Made by a program: the position numbers and the translations under genes. A DNA stretch of 44,745 bases from the NCBI GenBank assembly GCA_949288955.1, contig CASEMS010000011.1:14982-59726 (forward strand), in the 5' to 3' direction. The notes under the pieces are model-generated. The model did no database searches and had not been told where the DNA came from. It saw only the letters and a program-made list of their open reading frames with translations. Below are positions 17,037-25,143 of the stretch, piece by piece. Positions within the stretch are counted from its first letter, which is position 1; each line of letters begins with the position of its first letter. The DNA comes from an uncultured Lentisphaeraceae bacterium. Lineage in GTDB: Bacteria; Verrucomicrobiota; Kiritimatiellia; RFP12; DVOR01.

Positions 17037-17996
17037 TCAGGGGATGAGAATGGTCTCGCCCGCGCGGAGACGGCCGTCGGGGTTGGTGGTGGAGCGGTTG
17101 GCGTTGCGGATGCGCGTCCACTCCGCGGCGTTGCCGTAGGCCTCGCGGGCCAGGCGGGAGAGGGTGTCGCCGGGGCGGACGGTGTAGCGGCGGCCGGAGG
17201 TGGGGGTGGCGGCGAGGGGGGGCTCGTCGTCGCGGCCCTCGACGGCAAGGCGGGTGGCCTCGTTCACGGCGTCTTGCGCGCCGCCGTCGGGCTCCTCGAT
17301 CATGCGCTTGGCGTCGGCGCGGACGGCGGCGATGAGGTCATCGGTTCCGGAGGGGTCGGGGAGCGCGGCCTTGGCCTGCTCGGCCGTCTCGCGGGCCTCC
17401 TTCAGCTCGCCCTCCAGGCGAGCCACCTCCTCGCTCTCGGCGGATTTCATGGCGTCGACGAGCTTTTGGAGGGCGGCCACCTTGGCGGTCAGCTCCGTCA
17501 CTGTCTTGTCCTTGGCGCCTAGCTCGCCGCGCAGATCGTTCGCGGCGGCCTCCAAGGTGCGGATTTGCATCCGCAGGGTGTCGCGTTCGGAGGCCAGGGC
17601 GCGCTGCTCGCGGGCGACGGTCTCCGCGGCCAGCTGGGTGGTCAGCAAGGCGCGCGCGGAATCGAGGCGGCCACGCACCATCGCGGCCTTCTCGGAGTCG
17701 GGCTGGAGGTCAAGGTAGGCCTGATAGTGATGGATGGCCTCGATGTAGTTTTTGCGCAGGTCGTGCTGGAGGATGGCGAGGTTCAGGTGGGCCGAGGCCA
17801 TGCCGCCGTCCTGGACGAGGAGTTGGCGGTAGAGCGCTTCGGCGCCGGCGGCGTCCCCGCGCCCCTCGGCGGCCATCGCCTCGGCGAAGAGCGCGTCCGC
17901 ACGCTCGCTTCGCTCGCGCTCCGACACCGAATCCCCGTCGCATCCCAGCAGGGCCAGGGCCGCGGCGCAACTCAACACAATGCCAACTCGTCTCAT
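17037..17996 (-). CDS. LysM-domain lipoprotein with TPR and coiled coil
   Basis: 319 residues. The N terminus is a lipoprotein signal with lipobox LLGC (Cys19). Residues ~30-105 form one to two TPR-like repeats (ADALFAEAMAAEGRGDAAGAEALYRQLL, ASAHLNLAILQHDL). Residues ~110-215 are a long coiled coil. Residues ~270-319 are a LysM peptidoglycan-binding domain (YTVRPGDTLSRLAREAYGNAAEW...LRAGETILIP). It would tether the outer membrane or a complex to the cell wall; no catalytic domain is present. GGAG precedes the ATG, and an extended -10 promoter lies at 18025-18033. It is probably the first gene of the operon running to 10800. Confidence 0.85.
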   Translation of the reverse strand: MRRVGIVLSCAAALALLGCDGDSVSERERSERADALFAEAMAAEGRGDAAGAEALYRQLLVQDGGMASAHLNLAILQHDLRKNYIEAIHHYQAYLDLQPDSEKAAMVRGRLDSARALLTTQLAAETVAREQRALASERDTLRMQIRTLEAAANDLRGELGAKDKTVTELTAKVAALQKLVDAMKSAESEEVARLEGELKEARETAEQAKAALPDPSGTDDLIAAVRADAKRMIEEPDGGAQDAVNEATRLAVEGRDDEPPLAATPTSGRRYTVRPGDTLSRLAREAYGNAAEWTRIRNANRSTTNPDGRLRAGETILIP

Positions 17997-18024
17997 GGGC
18001 GGTTCTCCGTAAAGGGTTGGCGTC

Positions 18025-18033
18025 AGTATACCA
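18025..18033 (-). promoter_or_regulatory. extended -10 promoter of the LysM-nspC-GHL operon
   Basis: On the minus strand TGGTATACT (18033-18025) is an extended -10 about 29 bases before the LysM start codon. The -35 region is weak. It has the same TGGTATnnT form as three other promoters in this window. Confidence 0.6.
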
Positions 18034-18082
18034 GATTTCCCGGCATTGCGCGAACGTGCCGCCCGGCGGGGGAGGGGAAAGG

Positions 18083-18115
18083 AAAACGGCCCTCGCGCGG
18101 GGCGCGGGGGCCGTT
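18083..18115 (-). terminator. terminator of the oad operon
   Basis: On the minus strand AACGGCCC (18115-18108) pairs with 18092-18085. The stem extends inward to about 13 bp including a G-T pair, with a short G/C loop. It is followed by TTTTCCTTT. It lies 23 bases beyond the oadB stop. The T tract is short, hence moderate confidence. Confidence 0.7.
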
Positions 18116-18137
18116 CGGGTGTGGCTGTCGCGGCCGG

Positions 18138-20033
18138 TCAGCGGCAGCAGAAGTAGAGGACGCCGGCGACGACGGCGGAGCCGATGACGCCGGAGACGTT
18201 CGGGCCCATCGCGTGCATCAGCAGGTAGTTGGTGGGGTCGTACTCCAGGCCAACCTTGTTGGAGACGCGCGCGGCCATCGGCACGGCGGAGACGCCGGCG
18301 GAACCGATGAGCGGGTTGATCTTGTCCTTGACGAAGAGGTTCATGAGCTTGGCCATCCAGACGCCGCCGGCGGTGCCCACGCCGAAGGCGATGACGCCGA
18401 GGACGAGGATGCCGAGGGTCTCGAAGGTGAGGAACTTCTCAGCGGCGAGCTTGGAGCCCACGGAGAGGCCGAGGAGAATCGTCACGATGTTGATGAGGCT
18501 GTTGGCCATCGTGTCGGAGATGCGGTCGACGACGCCGCATTCCTTGGCGAGGTTACCCAGCATGACCGCGCCGATGAGCGGGGCGGCGGAGGGCAGGAAG
18601 GCCGCGCAGAGCAGGAGCACCGTGATCGGGAAGAGCACCTTCTCCATCTTGGAGACGGGGCGGAGCTGCTTCATCTTGATGAGGCGGTCCTTCTGGCTGG
18701 TGCAGAGCTTCATGATCGGCGGCTGGATGACGGGGACGAGCGCCATGTAGGAGTAGGCGGCCACGGCAATCGCGCCGAGGAGGTCGGGCGAGAGTTTGGT
18801 CGTCAGCCAGATGGCCGTCGGGCCGTCCGCGCCACCGATGATGCCGATGGAGGCGGCGTCGGTGATGAAGAAGTTGATGCTGTCGCAGCAGAGCGTCAGG
18901 GCGAGCGCGCCGAGGAGGGCCGTGAAGATGCCGAGCTGGGCGGCGGCGCCGAGGAGGGCCGTGCGGGGGTTGGCGATCAGCGGGCCGAAGTCGGTCATCG
19001 CGCCCACGCCCATGAAGATGAGGATGGGGAAGAGACCGCTGTTGACGCCGAAGTCGAAGGTGTAGTAGAGGAAGCCACCCGGCTCGACGACGTTGCCCAT
19101 CGTGTCCAGGAGCGGCCCGGCGGTGATGCCCGCGTAAGGGATGTTCGCGAGGAGGCCGCCGAAGCCGATGGGCAGGAGCAGCAGGGGCTCGAACTCCTTG
19201 ACGATGGCCAGGTAGATGAGCACCAGGCAGATGACGATCATGATCAGCTGGCTGATGCCGAAGGGCAACATCGTGTCGGGGTGGGCGCTGGGGAGCGGAT
19301 CGGGCGAGGCCGCGGGCTTGGGCTGGTCGGCCAAGGTGAAGCCCATGAGGCCGGTGGAGGTCCAGAGATCCTTGATGCGCTTGACCATGAGCTGCCAGTT
19401 GCCCACTTGGTGGGAGTGGATGAGCCCGCTCACCTCGGGGAGGTCAATCTGCTTACCGATGAGGTCGGGGAACTTGAGGAGTTGCTTACCATCCTTCTCG
19501 TAGTAGTTGTGGTCTATCACCTCCGCCTGTTCCTCGGGGGACATCGCCTTGAAGGCTTCGGTGTCCTTGGTGGTCATGAAGCCGTTGGTGATGTGGATGT
19601 AGGAGCCGTGAAGGTTGTAGAAGGAGTCGTTGGGCTCCGCGACGGCCTTGTCGTTGGCCTGAAGGAGCTGACGGCGCATCTTCACGAGCTGGACGATGGA
19701 GTTGACGCCCTCGAAGGAATCGGACTGGCTGTTGATGAAGTCCTCGCCCAACTGAATCTGGACCTCAAGCCGGGTCTTGACCTTCTGGAGATCCTCGCCC
19801 TCGGCGGTGGTCTTCTGGCCCTTGGCGAGGGCCTGCTTGACCACCTCAAGGCTGGCGCGCTGCTCGGCGAGGGCGCGCTTGACGTTGCTGAGGTATTCGT
19901 CGGCGGGGATGACGCGACCGTTCGCGAAGTGAACGGCATCCTTGTCAAAGGTCGGCGCCTCCTTGGCGGGAGTCTGCGCGAAGGCGCAGACCCCCATCAG
20001 CAGGGCAAGGGCCAGAGTGATGTGCTTGAACAT
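18138..20033 (-). CDS. oadB: Na+-translocating decarboxylase beta subunit with a long exported N-terminal extension
   Basis: This is the membrane subunit that decarboxylates carboxybiotin and pumps Na+ out. It has 631 residues against ~380-430 for typical OadB/GcdB/MmdB. The canonical part begins near residue 250 ([37 protein letters not shown]). It contains [15 protein letters not shown], the [28 protein letters not shown] region with the essential membrane Asp, and [23 protein letters not shown]. Residues 1-~20 are a signal peptide and ~20-240 a hydrophilic region of unknown function that would lie outside the membrane. AAGGAGA precedes the ATG, so the extension is translated from a good start. 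It is last in the oadG-oadA-oadB order and followed by a terminator. Confidence 0.93.
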   Translation of the reverse strand: MFKHITLALALLMGVCAFAQTPAKEAPTFDKDAVHFANGRVIPADEYLSNVKRALAEQRASLEVVKQALAKGQKTTAEGEDLQKVKTRLEVQIQLGEDFINSQSDSFEGVNSIVQLVKMRRQLLQANDKAVAEPNDSFYNLHGSYIHITNGFMTTKDTEAFKAMSPEEQAEVIDHNYYEKDGKQLLKFPDLIGKQIDLPEVSGLIHSHQVGNWQLMVKRIKDLWTSTGLMGFTLADQPKPAASPDPLPSAHPDTMLPFGISQLIMIVICLVLIYLAIVKEFEPLLLLPIGFGGLLANIPYAGITAGPLLDTMGNVVEPGGFLYYTFDFGVNSGLFPILIFMGVGAMTDFGPLIANPRTALLGAAAQLGIFTALLGALALTLCCDSINFFITDAASIGIIGGADGPTAIWLTTKLSPDLLGAIAVAAYSYMALVPVIQPPIMKLCTSQKDRLIKMKQLRPVSKMEKVLFPITVLLLCAAFLPSAAPLIGAVMLGNLAKECGVVDRISDTMANSLINIVTILLGLSVGSKLAAEKFLTFETLGILVLGVIAFGVGTAGGVWMAKLMNLFVKDKINPLIGSAGVSAVPMAARVSNKVGLEYDPTNYLLMHAMGPNVSGVIGSAVVAGVLYFCCR

Positions 20034-20054
20034 GGAGCGTTCTCCTTCGGTCGC

Positions 20055-21854
20055 TTACATCGTGGCGAGGGTGTCGCCGGTGTTCACTTTGTCGCCGGTG
20101 GAGACGGCGATGGAGGCGACGACGCCGTCGGCGGGGGCCTTGATGGGCATCTCCATCTTCATGGCCTCCATGACCAGGATCTCGTCGTCCTTCTTGACGG
20201 CGGTGCCGGGCTGGGCGGTGATGCGGAGGATCAGGCCGGGGACGGGGGCGGTGATGGGGGTGTTGCCGGCCGCGCCGGTGGCGGCGGGGGCGCCGGAGGC
20301 GGGGGCGGCGGCGATGCCGTCGGCCACGGTGAAGGCGTAGGGCTTGCCGTTGACGATGGCCTGGCCGTCCTTGATCTCAACGCCGTAGGCCTTGCCGTTG
20401 AGGGTGACGGTGCAGGCGCCGGAGGAGGCCTTGGCCTTGGGCTTCTCGTTGAGGCGGATGCCGAGGGGCGCCTTGGCGGGATCCTTGAGGTAGGCGATGC
20501 CCTTCTCCAGGCAGGAGGCGGCGATGAAGACGTTCTCGTCGGTGATGGGGAGCCCCGCGTCGGTGAGCATCTTCTCGGCGGCGGCACGACCCTTCTTGGC
20601 GTCGGCGTCGTTGATCTCGAGGACGGTCTTGGTGGTGGGCTCCAAGCCGAGCTGCTCGGAGGCGATCTTGACCACCTCGGGGTCGGGCGCGACGGGGGTC
20701 TTGCCGAAGTAGCCGAGGACCATCTTGCCGTAGCCGGGGGCGATCTTCTTCCACTTGCCGAACATGACGTTGTTGAAGGCCTGCTGGAAGTAGAACTGGG
20801 AGACGGGTGTGACGGAGGTGCCGAAGCCGCCGCAACGGACGGAATCGTACATCTCGTCAATCATCTGGTCGTACTTATCCATCAGCCCGTTGTCGCGGAG
20901 CATCTGGGTGTTGGCCGTGAGGGCGCCGCCGGGCATGGGCGACCAGATGATGACGGGGTTGGCGTGGATGGCCTCGGGCGGCAGGAAGTAATCCTTCATG
21001 CAGTCCTTGAAGACATCCTCGGCGGCGCGGATCTTCTCGATGTCGATGTCCAGGTCGAAGTTGGACCCGCGGAGGGCGTGCCACATGGTGATGATGTCGG
21101 GCTGGCAGGTGCCGCCGGAGACGGGGGCCATCGAGAGGTCGATGCCGTCGGCGCCGGCCTCGAGGGCCGCCAGATAGCAGGTCAGGCCGTTGCCCGCGGT
21201 CTCGTGGGAGTGGAACTGGATGTGCACCTTGTCGCCCAAGAGCTTGCGGGCGGCCTTGATGGCCTCATAGACGGTGCGGGGCGGGGTGGTGCCGGAGGCG
21301 TCCTTGAAGCAGACGCGATCGAAGGGGATCTTGGCCTTCTGGATCTGCTTGATGCGCTCGGCGTAGAACTCGGGGGTGTGCGCGCCCTTGTTGTCGACGC
21401 CGGGGGGCAGGCCCATCATCGTGACGGTGATCTCGTGCTTGAGGCCCGCGTCGTGGATGCACTGGCCGGACCACTTGAGGTTGTTCACGTCGTTGAGCGC
21501 GTCGAAGTTGCGGATGGTGCTCATCCCATGCTTCTTGAACATCTGCGCGTGGAGCTTGATGATGTCGGAGGGCTGGCTGTCAAGGCCCACCACGTTCACG
21601 CCGCGCGAGAGGGTCTGGAGGTCCGCGTCGGGGCAGGTCTTGCGGAAGGCGTCCATGACGTCGAAGGCGTCCTCCCGGCAGTAGAAGTAGCAGCTCTGGA
21701 AGCGCGCACCGCCGCCGGCCTCGAACCAACGGATGCCGGCATCGTAAGCCGCCTTCACCGCAGGCATGAAATCCTTGGAGAGAACGCGCGCGCCGTAGAC
21801 GGACTGGAAGCCGTCACGGAAAGCGGTGCACATGAACTTGATCTTCTTGCTCAT
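20055..21854 (-). CDS. oadA: oxaloacetate/pyruvate carboxyltransferase subunit with biotin carrier domain
   Basis: 599 residues in the cytosol. Residues ~1-270 form the HMGL-like TIM barrel: FRDGFQSV binds metal through the Asp, FKDASGTTPP holds the carboxybiotin lysine environment, and IQFHSHETAGNG supplies the metal-binding HxH. Residues ~300-480 are the conserved carboxylase domain. A Pro/Ala linker follows. Residues ~530-599 are the biotinyl domain with EAMKMEM, biotin on K566. With OadB and OadG it forms a Na+-pumping decarboxylase, probably for oxaloacetate, though methylmalonyl-CoA or glutaconyl-CoA systems use different alpha subunits. No biotin carboxylase gene is nearby, consistent with a decarboxylase and not a carboxylase. 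It follows oadG. Confidence 0.94.
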   Translation of the reverse strand: MSKKIKFMCTAFRDGFQSVYGARVLSKDFMPAVKAAYDAGIRWFEAGGGARFQSCYFYCREDAFDVMDAFRKTCPDADLQTLSRGVNVVGLDSQPSDIIKLHAQMFKKHGMSTIRNFDALNDVNNLKWSGQCIHDAGLKHEITVTMMGLPPGVDNKGAHTPEFYAERIKQIQKAKIPFDRVCFKDASGTTPPRTVYEAIKAARKLLGDKVHIQFHSHETAGNGLTCYLAALEAGADGIDLSMAPVSGGTCQPDIITMWHALRGSNFDLDIDIEKIRAAEDVFKDCMKDYFLPPEAIHANPVIIWSPMPGGALTANTQMLRDNGLMDKYDQMIDEMYDSVRCGGFGTSVTPVSQFYFQQAFNNVMFGKWKKIAPGYGKMVLGYFGKTPVAPDPEVVKIASEQLGLEPTTKTVLEINDADAKKGRAAAEKMLTDAGLPITDENVFIAASCLEKGIAYLKDPAKAPLGIRLNEKPKAKASSGACTVTLNGKAYGVEIKDGQAIVNGKPYAFTVADGIAAAPASGAPAATGAAGNTPITAPVPGLILRITAQPGTAVKKDDEILVMEAMKMEMPIKAPADGVVASIAVSTGDKVNTGDTLATM

Positions 21855-21895
21855 TGTGAGACCTTGACTTTCTTGGGGTGGGGGAGGGGAAAGGG

Positions 21896-22114
21896 TTACT
21901 GACGCGAGGAGGCGATGGCGATGGCCGCCGCGATGGCCGCATCCTCATTGCCGGCGGCCGCCTTCGGCGCGGCCTTCTTCGGCTCCGGGTCCGGAAGCAC
22001 GTTGATGTACGGGACGAGCTTGCTCATCCACGTCGTAACGACAGAGAGGACGAACAGGAAGAGGATTGCGATCCCCATGCCTGCCACGAGAAGAACCAGA
22101 CCTTGCTGAATCAT
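21896..22114 (-). CDS. oadG: decarboxylase gamma subunit, OadG-like
   Basis: 72 residues. One membrane helix near the N terminus (IQQGLVLLVAGMGIAILFLFVLSVV) is followed by a short Pro/Ala/Lys linker and a soluble tail. This is the size and layout of OadG, which anchors OadA to OadB and assists Na+ pumping. The ATG at 22114 follows GAGGT. A longer in-frame start at 22204 would run through the promoter, so I reject it. First gene of the oad operon. Confidence 0.85.
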   Translation of the reverse strand: MIQQGLVLLVAGMGIAILFLFVLSVVTTWMSKLVPYINVLPDPEPKKAAPKAAAGNEDAAIAAAIAIASSRQ

Positions 22115-22175
22115 AACGGACCTCGGCGTTTTGGTGACCCGGGGCGGCACACACCGCCACCAGAAAATCACGCCC

Positions 22176-22204
22176 ATGATAACAAACCCCAAGGTCAATC
22201 TCAA
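22176..22204 (-). promoter_or_regulatory. promoter of the oad operon
   Basis: On the minus strand TTGAGA (22204-22199) and TATCAT (22181-22176) are 17 bases apart, and TGT before the -10 makes it extended. The predicted 5' leader is about 55 bases. Confidence 0.8.
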
Positions 22205-22238
22205 GCCAATAAGTGCGCATTTCGTTAGAAATCCGTTA

Positions 22239-22414
22239 GGTCTCCACCCGACCCGCCGCCGAGCCTCGGAGGATCGGCCCCTGAGCCTCGGAGGTTCGGC
22301 CGCCGAGTCTCGGAGGATCGGCCCCCGAGTCTCATTGGATCAGCCGCTGAGTCGCGGAGAGTCAGCCGCGGAGTCTCACCGGATCAGCCGCCGATCCTCA
22401 TCGAGTCAGCCGCC
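22239..22414. repeat. 22-base degenerate tandem repeat, locus 3 (8 units, inverted)
   Basis: Eight back-to-back 22-base units start at 22239, 22261, 22283, 22305, 22327, 22349, 22371 and 22393. Each begins GAGTCTC or close and ends in CAGCCGCC or close. This is the reverse complement of the unit found at the other four loci. Pairwise differences are point changes with no change in period. It fills the gap between the divergent ends of the oad promoter and the last Tad-locus gene. Confidence 0.9.
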
Positions 22415-22439
22415 GATGGGGGAGGGCGGCGCGATAGGG

Positions 22440-23297
22440 TCAGCGGGCGTCGCCGTGGGGGAAGTAGAGGGCGCGGAGGCGGGCGAGGGTGCCATCGGCC
22501 TCCAAACGGGCCATGCCGGCCTCGAACTCCTCCAGGACGGCGGCGGCGAAGGCGGGGTCCTTGGGGGAGAGGGTGAGGTAGAGGGGCACCATCTGGACGA
22601 TGCCGGCGTCGCGGAAGTCGTCGCGGAGGACGAGGTTGGAGTTGTCGGCGTCCCAGCGGGCGGCGGCGAGGGTGAGGACGATGGCGTCGCACTCGCCCTT
22701 GAGGGCGCGGGGGAGCCAGTCGGCGACGGTGGTGTCGTCGGGGAGGAGGAGGGCGCGGGCGGGGTCGTCCTTGTGTTTGGCCCAATGTTCGGCGACGAGG
22801 GGGGCGTCGAGGTAGGAACGGGAGTAGGCGAGGCGGATGGTTTCGAGGGATTCGGGGCCGTCATAGGCCCAGCGGCTGGAACGCGGGGAGATGACGGTGA
22901 TGGCGTAGTGGGCGATGGGGGTCTTGGACTGCGGGCAGCCGGCGAGGTCGGGGTGCTTGCCGAGGGTTACAAGCGCGCATTCGGGGGAGTCGGAGACGTG
23001 CGCGATGAGGGCCGCGTCCGTGGGGTGCTCATCATAGGCGAGCGTGGCGCCGGGGAAGATACGGCGGATGATGTCGAGGCAATAGCCGTCGCGGCCGGAG
23101 ATGGGGTCGTGGCCGGCGAAGGGCTGCCAGGGCTGGTAGTGGACGTGGAGGGCGTCGCCGACGAGCGGCTGGGCGGCGGGTTGGGGCGCGGCGGCGACGG
23201 GGGCCTCCGCGCGACGGGCCTTGGCGGAGGTGATGGCCTTGAGGGCGCACAGGGCGGCGAGGAGGCCGATGAGGAGGAAACAGAGTTTGCGGATCAT
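22440..23297 (-). CDS. periplasmic solute-binding-like protein (SBP_bac_3 type)
   Basis: 285 residues. An N-terminal hydrophobic segment (IRKLCFLLIGLLAALCALKAI) serves as signal or membrane anchor. The family-3 solute-binding fold follows (LHVHYQPWQPF, GRDGYCLDIIRRIFPGATL, CALVTLGKHPDLAGCPQS, LKGECDAIVLTLAAARWDAD, LSPKDPAFAAAVLEEFEAGM). Such proteins bind amino acids or similar ligands for ABC uptake or for sensing. No ABC permease or ATPase is nearby, so a ligand-sensing role tied to the Tad locus is possible. The ATG at 23297 follows GAGGAG. It would overlap the upstream FHA-like gene as ATGA if that gene's frame break is corrected. Confidence 0.82.
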   Translation of the reverse strand: MIRKLCFLLIGLLAALCALKAITSAKARRAEAPVAAAPQPAAQPLVGDALHVHYQPWQPFAGHDPISGRDGYCLDIIRRIFPGATLAYDEHPTDAALIAHVSDSPECALVTLGKHPDLAGCPQSKTPIAHYAITVISPRSSRWAYDGPESLETIRLAYSRSYLDAPLVAEHWAKHKDDPARALLLPDDTTVADWLPRALKGECDAIVLTLAAARWDADNSNLVLRDDFRDAGIVQMVPLYLTLSPKDPAFAAAVLEEFEAGMARLEADGTLARLRALYFPHGDAR

Positions 23298-24204
23298 GGT
23301 TGGGCTCCTCGTTGGGGGCGGTGCGGGCGCGCTCGCGTCGGGCCCAGTCCCAGAAGGGGCTGTCGGCGGGGCCGAGGGCGAGCAGCTCGCCCAGGATGGC
23401 CTCGGCGGCGGCCGCATTGCCGGCGAGCCGCTCAAGGCGATAACGGGTGAGCAGGTCGCGGCAGGTGCGGTCGTAATCGGCGGAGAGGGTGGCGGCGAAG
23501 CCGTCGGCGCGGCGGGCGGCGGCGAGGGCGTCGGGCGTGGCGACGGCGCGCCCCAGGCGGGCGAGGGCGCGGAGGCTGCCGATGTCGGCGGGCGTGCCGG
23601 GGCCATCCTTGCCGCAAAGTCCGTCGATCCGCGCGGCGAGGGCCTTGGCGAGGGATTGGCGCTCCTCCTGAAGAAGGCGGTCGAGGGCGGGGTCGCCGAG
23701 GGCGGCGGTGGCATCCTCAAGGGCGTAGAGGTCGGCGCGGAGGAGGCCCTTGGAGTCGTAGGCGTCGACCTCGTCCGCACCGCCTGCGCCGCCGCCGAAG
23801 CCGCGGACGGCGCAGTGCCAGGCGACGAGCGCGGCCCAGTGGCGGTCCAGCGCGTCGAGACGGTCGGCGACGACGGGGAGGCCGCGGAAGCGGTTGCCGC
23901 CGAGGGCGTCGCGGAGGGCCTGACGGCGAGGCTCGACGGCCTCGCACTCCAGGCGGAAGAGGAAGGGGCCGAGGGCGACGGGCTCGCCGGGGATGAGGCG
24001 GCGTTCGGGGACGGCGGGATCCGCGGCGGCGAGGAGCCAGCCATCCTCGTCGCGCAGGAGCGCGCCAAGGGTGTCGGGGCCCTCGGGGAGGGGCAGGTCG
24101 CAGGCGGGGGCGGCGCCAAGGGTGAGGGGGCGGCGCGGGCGGGCGGCGAGGTCGAAGGTCTTGAGCGTGCGGCCGTCGGGGCTGTGGAGGTGGAGGAGTT
24201 CCAT
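23032..24204 (-). CDS. FHA-like protein in the Tad locus, 3' end probably out of frame
   Basis: The open frame is 390 residues. Residues 1-~90 resemble a degenerate FHA domain (LTLGAAPACDLPLPE, then GALLRDEDGWLL and VALGPFLFRLE) and align by eye with the N terminus of the Tad ATPase at 26881-28491. Residues ~95-300 are an Ala/Leu/Arg-rich helical domain that I do not recognise. After about residue 302 the frame runs 266 bases into the solute-binding gene as an Arg/Pro-rich shadow. One extra base, for example in the C5 run at 23318-23314 (minus strand), would end the protein at the TGA at 23296-23294, overlapping the next ATG. I therefore read 24204-~23294 as the true gene. Confidence 0.6.
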   Translation of the reverse strand: MELLHLHSPDGRTLKTFDLAARPRRPLTLGAAPACDLPLPEGPDTLGALLRDEDGWLLAAADPAVPERRLIPGEPVALGPFLFRLECEAVEPRRQALRDALGGNRFRGLPVVADRLDALDRHWAALVAWHCAVRGFGGGAGGADEVDAYDSKGLLRADLYALEDATAALGDPALDRLLQEERQSLAKALAARIDGLCGKDGPGTPADIGSLRALARLGRAVATPDALAAARRADGFAATLSADYDRTCRDLLTRYRLERLAGNAAAAEAILGELLALGPADSPFWDWARRERARTAPNEEPNHDPQTLFPPHRPPRRPVRPQGHHLRQGPSRGGPRRRRAPTRRPAARRRRPPRPLPALAALRRPRPHLRPRRLLPRHHPPYLPRRHARL

Positions 24205-24216
24205 GGGCGCGTCTCC

Positions 24217-25134
24217 TTATTGCTGCGGCGGCGGGGGGAGCGCGCGGAGGATGGCCTCGGCGCGGAGGCGGTCGGCGGCCAGGGCGCGGAAACGTTCGGC
24301 CTCGGGGTCGGCGAGCAGGACGTCCTCCTGGCGGATGGAGGCGAGCAGGCGGAGCGCCTTGCGGTAGTGGGTCAGGGCGGGGACGAGGTCATGCCGGTCG
24401 GCGGCGGCACGGGCGGCGGCGCGTTCGCGCTGGGCCTCCTGCGCCACGGCATGGGTGTGCGCGAAGGTGAAGGTGTTGGAGTCGATGACGGGCCGGGCGA
24501 AGTCGTCGCGCAGCGTCTCGGGGAGGGAGACGGCGCCGCCCACGGCGGCGAGGAAGGGGGCGAGGGAGGGGGATCCGGGGCCGCCGCGAAGCCCCCAGAA
24601 GAGGTACTCCACGTCGCCGACATAGAAGAAGATCCCCTCGCCGTGCTCGTCCTCCGCGTCAAAGAAGAAGTGCGCGGCGGTGACGCCGGAGCGGTGGGGG
24701 CGGGTCTCGGATCCCAGGAGCTTGACGGAGGTCTCCTTGCCGAGGACGGCGGCGTAGGAGGCGGTGAGCTTGACGGCCAGGACGGCGGGGGAGACATCGA
24801 GGGCGCGCACGGCGAGTTCCGGCGCCCGGAGCGCCTGGAGGACGACGACGGCGCCGGGGCCTTCGGGGCGTTCGCGCAGGAGGATGGCCTGCGTGTCCCC
24901 GCCCTTCACGAAGGCATAGGCGCCCCAGGCGGGGGCGGGGGTGACCGAGAGGAGGTCGTTGGCGAGGGTGCTGGGGAGCGGGGTGGCGAGCGTGGCGCGG
25001 AGGTCGCGGACGCGGCCCCATTGAAGGTAGAGCGCGAGCGCGAAGAGAAAGGCGGCCACGAGGAGGGCGCAGCCGATGAGATGACGTTGGCCGTGGAGGG
25101 TGAAGGGGAGCGTGGGGCGTTCGGGCTTGGCCAT
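24217..25134 (-). CDS. single-pass membrane protein of unknown function in the Tad locus
   Basis: 305 residues, no recognised family. One membrane helix at about 19-40 (LIGCALLVAAFLFALALYLQW) is followed by a large presumably periplasmic domain (~60-220). A Tyr/Ala-rich helical tail (~230-305, HDLVPALTHYRKALRLLASI) looks like a single TPR-type hairpin. It lies between tadC (9-base gap) and the FHA-like gene (12-base gap), so it is part of the operon. Its position suggests an accessory role in pilus assembly or regulation; nothing in its sequence shows an activity. Confidence 0.62.
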   Translation of the reverse strand: MAKPERPTLPFTLHGQRHLIGCALLVAAFLFALALYLQWGRVRDLRATLATPLPSTLANDLLSVTPAPAWGAYAFVKGGDTQAILLRERPEGPGAVVVLQALRAPELAVRALDVSPAVLAVKLTASYAAVLGKETSVKLLGSETRPHRSGVTAAHFFFDAEDEHGEGIFFYVGDVEYLFWGLRGGPGSPSLAPFLAAVGGAVSLPETLRDDFARPVIDSNTFTFAHTHAVAQEAQRERAAARAAADRHDLVPALTHYRKALRLLASIRQEDVLLADPEAERFRALAADRLRAEAILRALPPPPQQ

Positions 25135-25143
25135 GGCGGGTTC

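Noticed and set aside
16743..17121. Extended NspC start (521 residues)
   Set aside because: The extra ~126 residues are a shadow of the small membrane protein gene. NspC homology begins at the ATG at 16743, which overlaps the preceding stop.
17565..21902. Very long open frame (1445 codons) on the plus strand
   Set aside because: It is the antisense shadow of the LysM, oadB and oadA genes. GC-rich codon bias leaves the opposite strand open. The product is Val/Gly/Asp/His rich with no domain, and the minus-strand genes are well supported.
22114..22204. Longer oadG start at 22204 (102 residues)
   Set aside because: The added segment overlaps a good promoter, is not OadG-like, and the ATG at 22114 has its own ribosome-binding site.
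22239..22414. 22-base repeats as a CRISPR array
   Set aside because: Units are directly adjacent with no spacers, they vary between units, and no cas gene is present.
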